A stretch of DNA of 64,000 nucleotides from Agrypnia vestita (GCA_016648135.1 JADDOH010002052.1:1-64000); one strand, 5' to 3'. Shown: positions 46,426-59,507, numbered from the stretch's first letter. Numbers and translations: made by a program. Notes: a model not told the origin generated them from the letters alone.

Positions 46426-46857
46426 TAAATGCAACATCTTTTTGAAGTACTTTGTTTGGTCGGTTTTTGTCGTAGCTGACTTTCAGTGATTTAATCTCTG
46501 TTCTACTGTTGCATAATTTTCATCGCAAGACTTCTAGCGTGAGCCTCTAGGCCGATGTGTCTACAGAAAGCTATGCTGGAATTAATCTGCCTTCGAACAC
46601 TTCCTGCCTTGACTTGTTTCTATTGTTTCCACTGCTGAATAACGCTGTCTATCAAGAAGATTGTTTTATTTTGATTTGATAAGACACTTGATTTTTCCAG
46701 TCTCATCCACTGTAATCCACGTCGCCGCGGATCACAGTGGAAACAAACCGTGGATTACAGACATGTTCCTACAGTAAATGTTTATATAATAAGGCGTATG
46801 TTTGTTAATTGAAGAGTTCATCCATATGCAGTATGCAGTTCTCCACCTCGCGGTCCA

Positions 46858-47063
46858 GTAGAACGGGACAATGCCGGGATAACGACCCTCGCCCCGGGAT
46901 AATGATCCAGCAGCGCAGGACGCCCCCTCAATACGCGGGGGCAGAGAACCCCCTGCACCACCAGAACCACCACGCGCGTCATCCAGGGTACGCGGCTCCA
47001 GCGGACGAGAAATACGACAACTGCTGGGGCGATCATCATGCAATGCTAGCGAAATACAGCTGA
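46858..47063 (+). CDS. GC-rich plus-strand terminal exon candidate
   Basis: An open frame that reads TGQCRDNDPRPGIMIQQRRT, GAENPLHHQNHHARHPGYAA and YDNCWGDHHAMLAKYS, ending with TGA at 47061-47063. A pyrimidine-rich stretch ending CGGTCCAG just upstream could be an acceptor. The composition (about 60% GC) and the codon-like pattern stand out from the AT-rich flanks. The His/Pro/Tyr-rich sequence would suit the tail of a larger protein, but no family was recognised and no upstream exon was found. It could also be a chance frame in a GC-rich regulatory island. Confidence 0.35.
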
Positions 47064-47919
47064 CAAGCACTTTTTCTCATACATATCTATATCTCTCTGT
47101 CTCTCTCTATCTTGATTGAGCTGATAGGGAATTTTAAATTGTACGTTTTTTTTTGTATTCATTCTAAAATAATAATATCCATTCTTTTAATTTATTATTT
47201 AAAGTTAAAAAGTTGTCAACTATGTAAAAAGGGATAAAAAAATCACGCAAAAATAAATTATTTTTTTAAAAAGAGTACTTTTTAAACATATATTGTAAGA
47301 AAACTAACTGACCAATGAAAAAATATTTTTATTAATTTAAAATAATCGTTTATTTTGTAATATTATTGAAAAACCGTATCACATGTCCATACAGTTATTA
47401 AAGCCCACAAAGTGGATCAATTTTCTTCAGTTCTAAATATCGTTGGATTGGTAATTTATTAATTGATTGAATATTTTAGTGTCATTTTCGATTACAAAAA
47501 ATATATTAAACTTAATGAATAAACTTAAATTAATAGGTACATTTATAAACAAAAGTTTACACAAAGTACACTAGAAACAATGAGAAAAATGTTCGAAAAC
47601 AATTCGCTAGCATTGTCAGACGACCGCCTTAATTAAACAGTCCGTGCCCGACATTGCCCAGAATTCCCTCCCCTATCAGAAAGAATGATAGGAGGGTGTT
47701 TTTTTGCGCCCTAAAGAGTAATGATGTATGCAAAATTTGATCCAGGCTGGAGTAAGTGCGGTGGTCTTTAGGCAAAACAGGAAGCAAAGCGCAAGTGCAA
47801 GCTGCGAAAAACAAACGAAGACACGATGGTCAGATCGCCAGGCGAGTTGTCGGGCGAAACTGGAAGCGCAGCTCGAGACGGAGAACTGTGGAAACGGACA
47901 GGCAAAAGGAAAAGTTTAA
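47064..47919. other. non-coding stretch
   Basis: AT-rich to about 47600 with a short CT-rich run (47090-47110). The 47700-47900 part is less AT-rich with a short open frame of no recognised family. Confidence 0.45.
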
Positions 47920-48508
47920 ATAAAAAGACAGCACTATCCCACTGAGGTGTTTCTGAGATGATTATACCTATAAAATCAATGTCTGTCTGTTCTCTGTACA
48001 AATCTACATCGTTTGTCCGATTCGTTTCATTTTGCATGCTTATTCTTTAAGATTCGGTGGGTAACATAGATGAAATTTTCCCCCTCTTCTTAACCCCTTC
48101 CCCTCTCCCTGAAATATTTTCGATGCAAATCTATACCGTTCGACCGATCGGACTCAAAATTTGCAAACTTATTCTTTAGGACCCGGCGGGTAACATAGGT
48201 GAGATTTCCTTCCTCCCCTTTTACCCTTTCCCCTCCCCCTGACATATTTTCGATGCAAATCTATACTTTGTTTCCCCCCACAAATTTATTTTCAACTTAA
48301 TCCTTAACCCGTGCAACGCCGGGTACGAACAGCTAGTTGGAAATAAGTTTTTGAAACAATTACCACCTCAGTTTTCCTTTTATATTTTATAATATACATT
48401 TAAATTCCAATTACGGATATTGCTGTGTTTGCTACCAAATAGTGAATATTGCTGTCACTTTAGTATGAAGCGGCCATTATGTAATCCTTGGGGGTTAATT
48501 GACTGAAG
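47920..48508 (+). repeat. dispersed repeat split by a Helitron
   Basis: Matches the repeat at 41900-42210 on both sides of 47982-48336: ACTGAGGTGTTTCTGAGA on the left, and GGAAATAAGTTTTTGAAAC and AAGCGGCCATTATGTAATCC on the right. This gives an empty-site comparison for the Helitron. Confidence 0.65.
47982..48336 (+). mobile_element. non-autonomous Helitron, 355 bp
   Basis: Begins TCTGTCTGTTC and ends CTAG, followed by T. A hairpin (CCCG-TGCAACGC-CGGG) lies at 48308-48323, just upstream of the end. Inside, TTTTCGATGCAAATCTATA, GGTAACATA and pyrimidine-rich stretches recur at about 125-bp spacing, a common feature of lepidopteran Helitrons. No Rep/helicase coding. Confidence 0.8.
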
Positions 48509-50200
48509 ATTGTATTTTTTAACATCTTTATATTAACTTCACCGCCGGTCTTGATATGGTGAAATCTTGGAAGTGAAAATGAACATACTTCCCGTCATAC
48601 AATCGAGTTGAAATTTTGCACATCGACTTAATGTCGACCACAATGCATTCTTACATACTTTTGGGGTCACACATACATACACGAATACAAAAAAAGAGTA
48701 CCTACATTCTGGTACTATTCTAAAATTATTTAAATCATATACACTTTAGAATTTCTTTACTTAAAATTGCTACAAAACAAAAGCTGGTTGTTATTCTGTA
48801 AAAACTACCGTCGTATCATAATGCTAATAAACCAATGATAATTAATACAATAATACAAATACTGAAGAAACGATTTTCCTGATTATCTTAAATTTAATTT
48901 AGTACCAATATAATACAAATGAATCTCTTAGTCAAGAAAACAAAAGTACAATAAAATGGAAACCGAGACCTTGCATATAAAGGATTTATAATAAATGGGT
49001 ATTTTTTATGGGTATTTTTTTATTTAAATGAAAATGGTACATAAAATCCCGTTCGTGATCGAACGTCAACATTAACCATTCGTATTCTTATACAAGCCGC
49101 TTTGTTTTCGAAGTTTTATCCTAACAAACGACCCTATTACCGACACAAATCCGGGACACGTCGAACAAACGGAAAGGGCTTTGGAGTATTGATTGTTTTT
49201 CATTTGCACATTCGTTTCGCCGAAGCGGCACGCACCCCAAGTTTTAAAATCAGAGGACCCTCCGTGTGGAGTGTGGAGTGTGGAGTGCCCCGTGACGAGA
49301 TGCGGGGGGGGCGGCGTACGTCAGCGGGAATTATTTAAATAAAAAGTGCGATTTGCGCGCACAACGCTCCCAACTCTAACCGGGGAATTTATAATCGCGG
49401 GGTGGATTATTCACGAACTCTCGAGCCCGAAGCGATTAACTGGTAACAATATCAGTGACGTAAGGAGATAAGAGAACACATCTGAATAATACATGATCCC
49501 GTGCTAAATAAATCCGAAATCCCATATCCACGCGTCGTCATCACTGACAGAGGTCCGGATGAGTTCTTTTGTAATGGATTTTCCTTTAATTTTCAAATAA
49601 TAAATCGTATAATGTATGCACGCGGGAACAACTTTGTACTTCGGACCTGAACTAGACCATATTTGTATACATGTGTTCTGAAATCGCAGAAGGATAATCA
49701 TTAATTATAATAAATTAAAGAAATATAATAAATAAATGCGTGGCAATCCTATAAAGACTCCCATGAATATATATTCCATAATGTATAAATAATATCTTAA
49801 TTAAACCATATTTAATAAAATGACCAATGTTCCGATCAGCTGTTCGGAATATTGGGCGATACTGGAGACCACATCTTCGGGAAATACTGTAAAATCATTT
49901 ACGGCAGATTACTAAGTGAGGTCTCATCATCATCATCATCAGTGGCGCTACAACCCAGTGTGGGTCCTGGCCTCCTCAAGAAGTCGCCTCCACTAGGACT
50001 ATAACTCACTATTACTAAAATTGTGCGGAAATTTCAAATCCTCAATACAGCTAACAAGCGACAATCGAATTGCTTGATTTGGAATTTCTGTTCTAAACAA
50101 TGGATAATCGGGAAATAATTGAGTACTCTAACGAAAACAATCTCTAATTTTTAACTCTTGCTAAACTTTGATCGTGTGCATATTTTCTATTTTCTTTTTT
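48509..50200. other. non-coding stretch
   Basis: Mostly AT-rich. The 49090-49450 part is less AT-rich, with a GTGTGGA triplet repeat and a G8 run. No gene was recognised; a regulatory role upstream of stan is possible but not shown. Confidence 0.45.
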
Positions 50201-50282
50201 TCATTCATAACTTGTTAACTTTTTGTTGCATAATCTCCTGCTTGTTATATATTTTGTACCAATATGTAAAATGTTTTAGGAT

Positions 50283-51098
50283 ATGAGCTGTGAAACGGCC
50301 ATATTCACTTCATTTTCACACATTTTAATTATTTCACTTTGCTTGTTACTCTTGTATTCCAGATTGTTCAATTTCAATAAAGTAAGCCATATCAATAATA
50401 TAGCAAACAAGGCTATGAAAACACTTGGCTTTGTTCTGCGCTCTTGTAATTCCTTCACAAATATTCAAACGGTCAAACTCCTTTATTGTTCTCTTGTTAG
50501 AAGTCAAATCGAATACAACTCATCTATCTGGTGTCCCTATTACAATGCTCATGTTCATACAATAGAAAGAATTCAACATAAATTTTTACGCTACATAAAT
50601 TTCCGTCTCCATATCCCAATAGAAAATCTTAACTATACAAACTTATTATATTTTACCGGTTTATTGCCACTATCGGACAGGAGAGTTTTATCCGATCTGA
50701 TTTTATTATATAAAATTGTAAACTCGCATTACCACAGCCCTGAAATTTTGTCCTTAATAATGTTCCATGTACCCAGTCGAACTACTCGAGTGCCGACGCC
50801 TTTTTACTGTGACAATACTAGAACAAATGCTCACTACAACTCGCTAGTACCTAGAATACACAGGTTAGGTAACAATTATACAAACATAGCGGACGTGTTT
50901 GGTTCTGGCCTGTCACAGTATAGGGGAGCGATACTGAGAGCGCTTCATTCCGCCATAATGTAAATTATATACACTTTCTTTTTTTTGTTTTTCTCTCTGT
51001 TTATATTATTTTTGCAAATAACTGTTATATACCTACATATGTAAAAGCCTATTTAGGCGTAAATGAATGAATAAATAAATAAATAAATAAATAAATTT
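50283..51098 (+). mobile_element. LINE 3' end, copy A
   Basis: An open frame of about 190 codons covers the C-terminal reverse-transcriptase thumb region: MKTLGFVLRSCNSFTNIQTV, SLVRSQIEYNSSIWCPYYNA and the end YRGAILRALHSAIM. The 3' tail is AAGCCTATTTAGGCGTAAAT followed by an (AATA)n run. CR1/Jockey-like organisation. The 5' end is truncated or lost at about 50280. The intact frame suggests a fairly recent insertion. Confidence 0.8.
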
Positions 51099-52336
51099 AC
51101 CGTGATTTTTTTTTACTTTTACTTTTTACCAAATTACGATCTTTCCTGCTTCTTCTTTGTATTCCTATTCATTCTTTTTTTTTTACTTTTATTTCAGCTC
51201 GCCACTTCTTTTATGGATCCATATAAAAGGTGCTGTTTTGAAAAGAAATTTAAAACTATCGTTTGCATTTATTTCCAATTCTTCCTGCATCTCCCATGAT
51301 ACTTTTGTATTTTTTACTCTTGATTGTTACCGTATGTACTTTCATTTAAAATAAATATTAAATATCGATCCAAGGTGGTAAAATGATAAAAAAAAGCTAC
51401 CTACCTCAGAACAGATATTTCTATATATCTAGCGAGGTAGGTAGTGGCCGAGAAGCTTACTTCATATTATCCTACATTAATATGAATTATGTGGGTATAT
51501 ATCAAGCAATTAAATGTGTTTTATCATGTTTTCTTTTGTAATGAAATGTTAGAGAAGTCCTTTAAATTATTATCTGTCGAGCTTTTCGTGTGTCGTCACG
51601 AGTCAAGAGAACCTTTTGTTGATAATCCATATTTTTGTCAATAAATATGGATCAGGTCTGTAGAAAGCTATGCGTAGCTACAGAGACGATCGTATTAATT
51701 TAAGAAAAGAAGTCAAAAATCAAGTCACCAGATACTCGAAAACATAAGAAAATAACAATGTTGAACTCGATAAGAAGCCCATTAGATGCTGAACCAACTC
51801 AGCGAACCGGTCAAATAGGAGTATGAAGTCTTGGCGTAGAATAACCGGTAACCAGAGATCGGCATAACCAGCTTTTATCGAGTTAACCAGCGGAAGTCTA
51901 TCGAATGGGTAATCACTTCATCGCGTACCAAGTCTCAATTGCTGCAATCTCGAGAAAATTATTCCCGATTTACTGCCGACGGCAAAGAATTGGTTATCAG
52001 AATAAATAATATATATATAAATTTATCTGAACGCAGTCTACTATTAAGGCTTGACATTCATTGCAAATGCAAACTTCGGCTTATTTTTCGAAAGTGTGGG
52101 TTTTTATTATTCATTTATATCAGAATGTATATGTTAGGATACATTTTTTAGAACGATAACTTCGATAAAATCTTTGTTCTTATATAAAAGTAATATATTA
52201 AAAAATATTTACTATAATTAAGAAAATATAAGCAGTAATCGACAGGCCGCGGCCTGAATTTATTTTCAGTGTCTTACAAAAATAGTTACTGAATACTTAT
52301 ATGTACGCAGAAAATGTTTTCTAACGAGTATAAAGT
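51099..52336. other. non-coding stretch with a small hairpin
   Basis: AT-rich. CTACCTACCTC and GAGGTAGGTAG form a hairpin at about 51398-51443. No gene was recognised. Confidence 0.5.
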
Positions 52337-53326
52337 AATTAGTGTATATTATAGATATCTCACAGAGACGAAACTGTATTAATTATGGGAAAGTAGGTAT
52401 AGAAGTCATTTGGGTGTAACAGGACTTATGACCTGTCTTTTGGTAGGCTTAAGTGATCACTTTACACAATTGTAACATTCGCCATTTCCACCCATGATAG
52501 AATATACCATGCTTATTCATTTTTTGGAAGTTGTATATATGTTCAAATTGCGTGAAGCTTTCATATATGAGTTGTAAGCGCCTTTTCCATGCGGCCTGTA
52601 CAAAGCCATTTTCATTCCCCTAAATCCCCACAGATGTCGCTAATGAGAAAATCTACAATTGATTTTACGGAATTTAGGGAGCAATATCCTTTTTATTATG
52701 TGTAACGAAATTCATCCGAATACTTGCATTACACTAGGATACGCCAGGAAATATTATTTCCAATTTTTGTTAAATTCCTTTTTTGACCAGTATTTACAAT
52801 TCAGAATATTTTGAGTTTGTTCAAATCTTTCAGAAGATTTGAACAAACTCAAAATATTCTGAATTGTAAATACTGGTCAAAAAAGGAATTTAACAAAAAT
52901 TGGAAATAATATTTCCTGGCGTATCCTAGTGTAATGCAAGTATTCGGATGAATTTCGTTACACATAATAAAAAGGATATTGCTCCCTAAATTCCGTAAAA
53001 TCAATTGTAGATTTTCTCATTAGCGACATCTGTGGGGATTTAGGGGAATGAAAATGGCTTTGTACAGGCCGCATGGAAAAGGCGCTTACAACTCATATAT
53101 GAAAGCTTCACGCAATTTGAACATATATACAACTTCCAAAAAATGAATAAGCATGGTATATTCTATCATGGGTGGAAATGGCGAATGTTACAATTGTGTA
53201 AAGTGATCACTTAAGCCTACCAAAAGACAGGTCATAAGTCCTGTTACACCCAAATGACTTCTATACCTACTTTCCCATAATTAATACAGTTTCGTCTCTG
53301 TGAGATATCTATAATATACACTAATT
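52337..53326. repeat. 990-bp palindrome, 493-bp arms, 4-nt loop
   Basis: 52337-52829 and 52834-53326 are inverted copies of equal length with no difference seen in the stretches compared, separated only by TCAG. An 11-base direct repeat GAGTATAAAGT lies immediately left (52326-52336) and again at 53396-53406. Between the right arm and the second direct repeat there is a further copy of the central AGATTTGAACAAACTCAAAA. No coding frame. Could be a foldback element, a hairpin-RNA locus or an assembly artefact. Confidence 0.9.
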
Positions 53327-53406
53327 GATTAATAATGTCTCTGTGACATAAATCCAGCACTGTTCTGAAAGATTTGAACAAACTCAAAATATTCTGAGTA
53401 TAAAGT

Positions 53407-54198
53407 ATGATAAAAGTATGATAAAACTGTACTAAAATAATTAAGAAAAGTTTAATATTAATAAAATAAAATAAATTGAAATTTGCAAAACTTTTTACGT
53501 TTTTTGATGAATTTAGAACGCTTTTTATTCATATAAATAAATTATTTAAAAAATATATTGCACTTACTCACGCACTTTGAGTCTTCAACCACTATTTAAA
53601 AGTATTTTTTTATTAAAAATAAGTTATTTAATACTTAAAAATGAAATTTCCAGAATAATAAATATGAACATCCATATTTTCAAAAACAAACGCCGAAATA
53701 TGCATTTGCAGACACGATAACACTTAATCATCAATAAAGAAGTTCGATAAGGGAACGTAACCCAAAGCTACGAATATATCAAAATATGGTAGACAGTATT
53801 GATACCGACAGATCAACATTTCTCCAGAATAATGGCCGCAAAAATGAACCATGATAAAACCAAATGCAATGCTAAAGGACAATTGCTAGACCCGAATACA
53901 ATTGCTTAAAGGACTATTGGTCTTTTGGTTCGAACCTCTCTCCAGACCAGCAAGTAGGTCCTATTTTCGTAGCACAAGCGTTTAGCTTAGTTTGAAAATA
54001 GTAAAAATATTGATATGACACGTATTTCATGTTCGCATCTCTATTTTTTTTTTTAAAAAGAAAGGTACAAAAAATGTTAAAAACTATGTATAATCCTAAG
54101 GCAAGATCTGAAATTTGGTAAAGAAAACCAGACCAGCGAAGGAGAAGACCGGGATGGGTAGCCTTATCTATCTGAGTATAGTACCTGAAATATTTTTT
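53407..54198. other. AT-rich non-coding stretch
   Basis: No gene was recognised. 53980-54050 carries a phrase (TAGTAAAAATATTGATATGA, then CGCATCTCTATT) that recurs near 25650 and, in part, 60610. Confidence 0.5.
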
Positions 54199-54631
54199 GT
54201 AGATGTACACTATAGTAGTTAAGAAGGTTTGGATAGTATGACATTTGAGTTCGGGGGATTTTAGCAGATAACAGGTAATACAGGTACGAAAAAAGGTGTA
54301 AGTAAAAAGTTAAAACATCAGGTAATATTGTCAAATAGTGGCCCAAATAAAATAATAAAATTCAGATTTTTACTATAACGTACATAAATGACATGATTAT
54401 TCACAGAGCTTCAAAGCCTCTAGCGGAAGAAATGTCCAGCGAAAAGCGTCTGAAAATAATTAATATGAGTGTATAGTACTTCCCAGTAATTAAATATATT
54501 AAAAAATCTGGTTGGTAATTTTGACATTTAACTACTCATTTTTTGTACCTGCTTTCTGCCAAAAACTCCCGAACTCAAATGCCATAATATCCCTACCTAC
54601 TTACCTATTATAGAGTTAAGAGTACATCTAA
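54199..54631. mobile_element. imperfect inverted-repeat element
   Basis: The left arm (TAGATGTAC, then GACATTTGAGTTCGGG, CAGGTAC) is mirrored in the right arm (CCCGAACTCAAATGCC, then GTACATCTA). Arms of about 120 bp with indels. No coding. Confidence 0.55.
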
Positions 54632-56888
54632 AGAAGAATTGATATTATTACGCAAGTCTAGCGGTCGCTGTCTCTTAGTCTATCAGGAATATTAATAAGA
54701 TTATTACTGTCTATTTACATTCTCATATGTACATATTATATACTCGTGTATATAAGTATATACATATCATTTTCTTATATCTGTAAATATTTCCAAATAA
54801 ATAAATTTAAAAAAACAAGATAGTAAATCAACATCTCCGGACACGCGTGTATAATTAGTGCGTTCTTCATTTATATCAAAACTGGAACACAAAAAGTTAT
54901 GTAGCAATATGATTATTTCACCGAGAAGCAGAAGAGTAACGCAAAAATAAAAAATGAAAGGTTGACAAGACAATGATTTAAAACGTTTGGTAGACTGAAA
55001 CTGAACAATGATACAAATTTAATAATTATAAAGCTCATTAGAAAATAAAATAAATATACGGAAATACCGGCCGAGGTCGCACATTGGCCACCATAATCCG
55101 TGAAGTGTCTTCTACCAAGCATCAAGCAATCGACGACAGCAGATTGATTTCTGCTAGTATAAGTGTATTTTTGTAGCACCCGTTATTAACAAAAGTTATT
55201 TCTAACTGTACAGCTGTTTCCTGGAGCATTTCGTTTAAAATTTATGTTTCAAATGGATCGCCAGTTCGGAAGACGAGACGAAAGGTCATCGGCGCTTTTA
55301 TGAGCGCATCCCAATAAAACTTTTTACACCGAATATAAATTTAAGGTTTTACGACCAATTTCATCCAAATACAACTTGGTACGCTAAAAATTAAAAAAAA
55401 AAGATTTTTGCAGTACATACATAAGAAATAAGTGTGCAGAATAATATAGAAAGCCTCCAATGTGGTTTCCATTGAAAGAGAAATATCGCCGAATTTATGG
55501 ACCAGTTAATAATGATGGAGGCATATGGATACGTTATTACTCCATGTTCTAAGAACCCGTGTCAGGAAGTATATCAAAATATCACGAATAAACCACTTCC
55601 AGCCAGACGCTACACAAACGTTACGGCTTGTAGCGGCTGTTTGTAAGAGGATTACCACCTTACTTGTAACGCTATTGCGTGCTTCATTCCCAGAATCCAT
55701 CAAATTATTTAAATAAAAAGTAACCCATAAAAACCAAGTTTTTATTATACTCCCTTTCTTTGTAAAATATAACAACAATTAAAGACGAATTAAAACATAT
55801 AACATAACACTAAACATACAGTAATTTAATATGTTTCTAAAATGTCAGATGTTTTGAGCTTTGATAAGACACTTCATGATTTGAAGATTAAATTCTAAAA
55901 ACATTTGTCAGTCAATTTAGATCTTCGACATTCGTAGTGAAGTACCTATTATGTATACCGACGGAGTAATTCAAATTTAGAAAATATTCCGCGACGTTAT
56001 CGGGCCGCCGTTGCTAATCAAACATTTTTAATGATTCCAATTTGAAAAAACCAATAAAATTTCTAAAAATCCGAAAATAAACTATAATTATTAATTTTTT
56101 TTAACGAAAATTTGATAGATCATCTTGATCGTCGCCACGAGTCTACTTGTCAAGTTTCAGCTCGATTGGATCACGGGAAAAGGGTCAAAAATCGATGCAA
56201 AGCTTTTTTGACGGCAAGCAAGCAAGCAAGCAAACGCCACGAGTTATTATAAAGGGAGTAAAAATTCAAGAATCAAGTATAAACCAACCTATGTATTTTT
56301 AATGTGTGCGATTTCGACACGCAGTCAAATATTTCACTACAGTCTACAATATTTCATTTATTTCTATAGTTGGAATATATTCATGATATATGTAGATGAT
56401 TGCCATTGAATGAATGCAAACTCGTTAGAGACGTAATATCAAAATACCTACTTATTAAACCGAAATATACACAAAAAATGTATATTATTTATGGTAAGAA
56501 ATTAATGTGGACTCTGTGGACGTACCTACTAGTATAAGTACTGCCTTTCAGGGTAATTATTTACCATGTCTAATCTAAATATATGCATTATTATTTATTA
56601 TAATCGGTTAGTCCTGATATTAAAAACAATTTTCTCAGGGATGATAGTTTCGGGTAGCACTGTGAGTTTTGTACTAATTATTAATTAACACGAATTCATT
56701 TCTCTTGTACGCAATTCGGTTTTTGTATGATTGCGCGCTTCTGCTCTATCGTTTATAGATTTTCCACCCATGCGTCATAGGTCATAGCGCGCAGTATATT
56801 CATTCCATATAAAAATTAATTATTTGTGGATACATAAATAATACAAGGTACGTCGCAAGGATATTAGTTTGTTTAAAGAGTGAAGGTA
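54632..56888. other. AT-rich non-coding stretch
   Basis: No gene was recognised. A (GCAA)n run lies at 56213-56235, preceded by GTCAAGTTTCAGCTCGATTG, which looks like the tail of an interspersed repeat of unknown family. Confidence 0.5.
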
Positions 56889-57052
56889 CAGATACACATG
56901 CCACTTAGTGGCATGCTCATAAATCAACCGGCGGTTGTATGGCTAGTGGCATGCTCGTTACTAGCAATGTGCGTACACACATGCCACTAATAAGCAAGGC
57001 CTAGAGAAGGTCGATACTGCGCATGCTCACGTGCCACTAAATAAGCATGTGT
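56889..57052. mobile_element. MITE with CAGATACACATGC ends
   Basis: Ends CAGATACACATGC and GCATGTGTATCTG are exact complements. The interior repeats GTGCCACTA/TAGTGGCAT several times in both orientations. 164 bp. Confidence 0.7.
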
Positions 57053-59507
57053 ATCTGAGGCCATAGACTGAACAAAAAATATAAAACTGATTACAGTGAG
57101 ATAATATCGCAAATCAAAATGTTAGAACAGAGTATCGTTTTAAATTAGTGATTATTTTTTAAATAAGCCAGAATGTACGCACAGAAGATGAAAAATAATA
57201 TAATACAATATATTATAAATAAAATGTTCTAAAAGCGTATCGGTCTCAAAAAAAAACAACCAGTACAAACCACAAAAAACTGATAAAAATAAAAAGTCAA
57301 TTTGTAATAACTGCAGATTCTATAGTCGATCGCTCGCGGTTCATTCACAGAAGCTGTTCGTCGAAATACAGTTAACGCAAGAACATGTCGGTAATTTGTT
57401 TACATTCTTCTATTACAAATGGAAGATACTTGTGTACACGGCCTGCGGTTGGTACCGCAGCAGCCTCCGTTGGAACAGTACTCTCGTTAACAGTTACCCC
57501 CTATTTTGCGACCATTCGAAGGTCAGATTCTACAGATAGGCTGACGCTTCATTTAAATGTGCTTGAATCAATAAAATAACGCTTTTGCGTGGTGGGATCC
57601 GACTGTTTAATTATATAAAAATTACAGTATCGTCTTACAATACTGACGAATTTTAATGGTACGTGTACACGGGATGGGACAAGATGTAAATTCGTTGGGA
57701 TAAATTAAAAGCTCATCGCTTGACATCAGAGGGTGAGACAAATCTCAAACCCGCACACACGCCATTCGATTAGCAAGCGAGACTCGACACGCGCACACAA
57801 ACGTCACAAATAACCATAGATTCCAACAACTTAACAGTCATACTAGGAAAAGTATTGCAAACAGAAAGTATTCAATTACCAATATCCGAATAGCAAAGAT
57901 CAAAAAATACGACAAGCATGAAGCGGGGCGCGAGACAAAACAAATATCAACCCCCATCTCGGCAAGTGGCAGAGCTACAGTATCTGATACTCGCTGTGTA
58001 CATCAACTATTTATCACTCTTGGTGATCTCATCAGATTTTTTAATCTTTTAAATGTCATATTTGAATATAACACAATATATATGTTATTATTTGTAATGT
58101 ATATCAGAATCGAGTGACAGGCACATGTGCGAATGGGACAACATGGGTGTATGTGTGTGTACGCAAGGTGATGCCTGTCAGGGGAGAATGGTTTAAATAC
58201 CCGCGCGCACGATCGCGCGTTCTTCTTTGCTGAATCCTGTCACTGAGATAACTGTAAATTACTATAAATACCTTGCTCAAAAAATACTGATATTGTACTC
58301 AGTGTTTTATTGTTATGGATTACTCGCAAGACACCCATCCAATTCGAGTTATTACGACATTATTGAATGGATGTATCCCTTCATGTTTATTCTCTATACA
58401 TTCCTACACCGATTCAAATCAAATTTTGCATAGTTACTCTTTAGGGCCCTGCGCAAAACGATGGCGTCTCCCAACATTTCTCTTGCCCATCCCATCTTAT
58501 CCCCTATATAAATGTGTTTTAAATGCCATTCAAATTTTGTTCCTTAGCTTACCTTTTATGCTTGTCTACATCAAAAATATACAATGAGCGAAATCTTAAA
58601 ATCCACAACACATTTTCGTTGACAAAGTTTCTGTAACACTGCGCAAACGTCGCGCGACGCTCAAGCGTCGGCGGGAAACCCAATGAGTTGGAAAATATAC
58701 CTACCTGTTAGCACAGGTGGGCTGGGGGCTGGGGGGGCGCAGGCGGGGCAGTCTACAGTGTGTTCGTAAACCTTGAAACCTAATTGATTAAATGTAGATT
58801 CAACCAGTACTTCAATCTTTTTTCGCGAAACTAATCTTCATGACTATATTTGCTGACATCTTGCGACGATATTATAGTTCTGTTGCATGTTCCCAAAAGT
58901 AGAACAACTTATGCACAGAATTCTTTCAACCACCGCGATTCGATGTAAATTTTTCAACATTAATCTCACAACTTAAAAAATCTATGAATTGTATGTATAA
59001 ATATCAATTTGCTTGCGTACTCGTACACACCTCAAGACTTTTCCTCTCTAAACCCTAACTCCACTCCATTTTTCCAACCATTCTTACTCTCATTTCATTT
59101 GCTTCATTATGACTTGTTTTGTGGATCCTTATAATTAGTACGAGTATATTCATTATACAATATTCATTGCAATTACTAATTATATATAAATACTGTTGAG
59201 ATTCCTTGGGTCACACCTACCATAGCGCGTGAAAAATGAACGTTTTTTTTATGATTTTTATAGGGTATCCAAAATTGACGATAAATGAAATAAAAATGAC
59301 ACGTGATTTGTTAGTCATCGGTGTGTAAAATCGTTTTTATAACGAATATAGGTAACATATGTTTATCATGAGAATTTTTAAGGCCCTGTTGAAAAAATGA
59401 CGCCTCACGATCGGCATGATAACTCCTTGAAATATCGATTAATGTGAAATAATTTAAAAGATTATTATAATGTTATTGCTATTATTCCTATGTTATGCTA
59501 GTATATG
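57053..59507. other. non-coding stretch with a few less AT-rich islands
   Basis: No gene was recognised with confidence. 57310-57600 has an open frame without a known domain. 58190-58230 is CG-rich (CGCGCGCACGATCGCGCG). A 48-nt minus-strand exon candidate lies at 58705-58752. Confidence 0.45.
58705..58752 (-). other. possible 48-nt minus-strand exon
   Basis: The minus strand has an acceptor ACACACTGTAG, 48 GC-rich bases and a strong donor GCTAACAG-GTAGGT. One frame reads CPACAPPAPSPPVLT. It may be a small exon of an unidentified minus-strand transcript, or a chance match. Confidence 0.2.

Noticed and set aside
57385..57579. 64-codon plus-strand frame followed by AATAAA
   Set aside because: No recognised domain, and the surrounding sequence looks like unique intergenic DNA.
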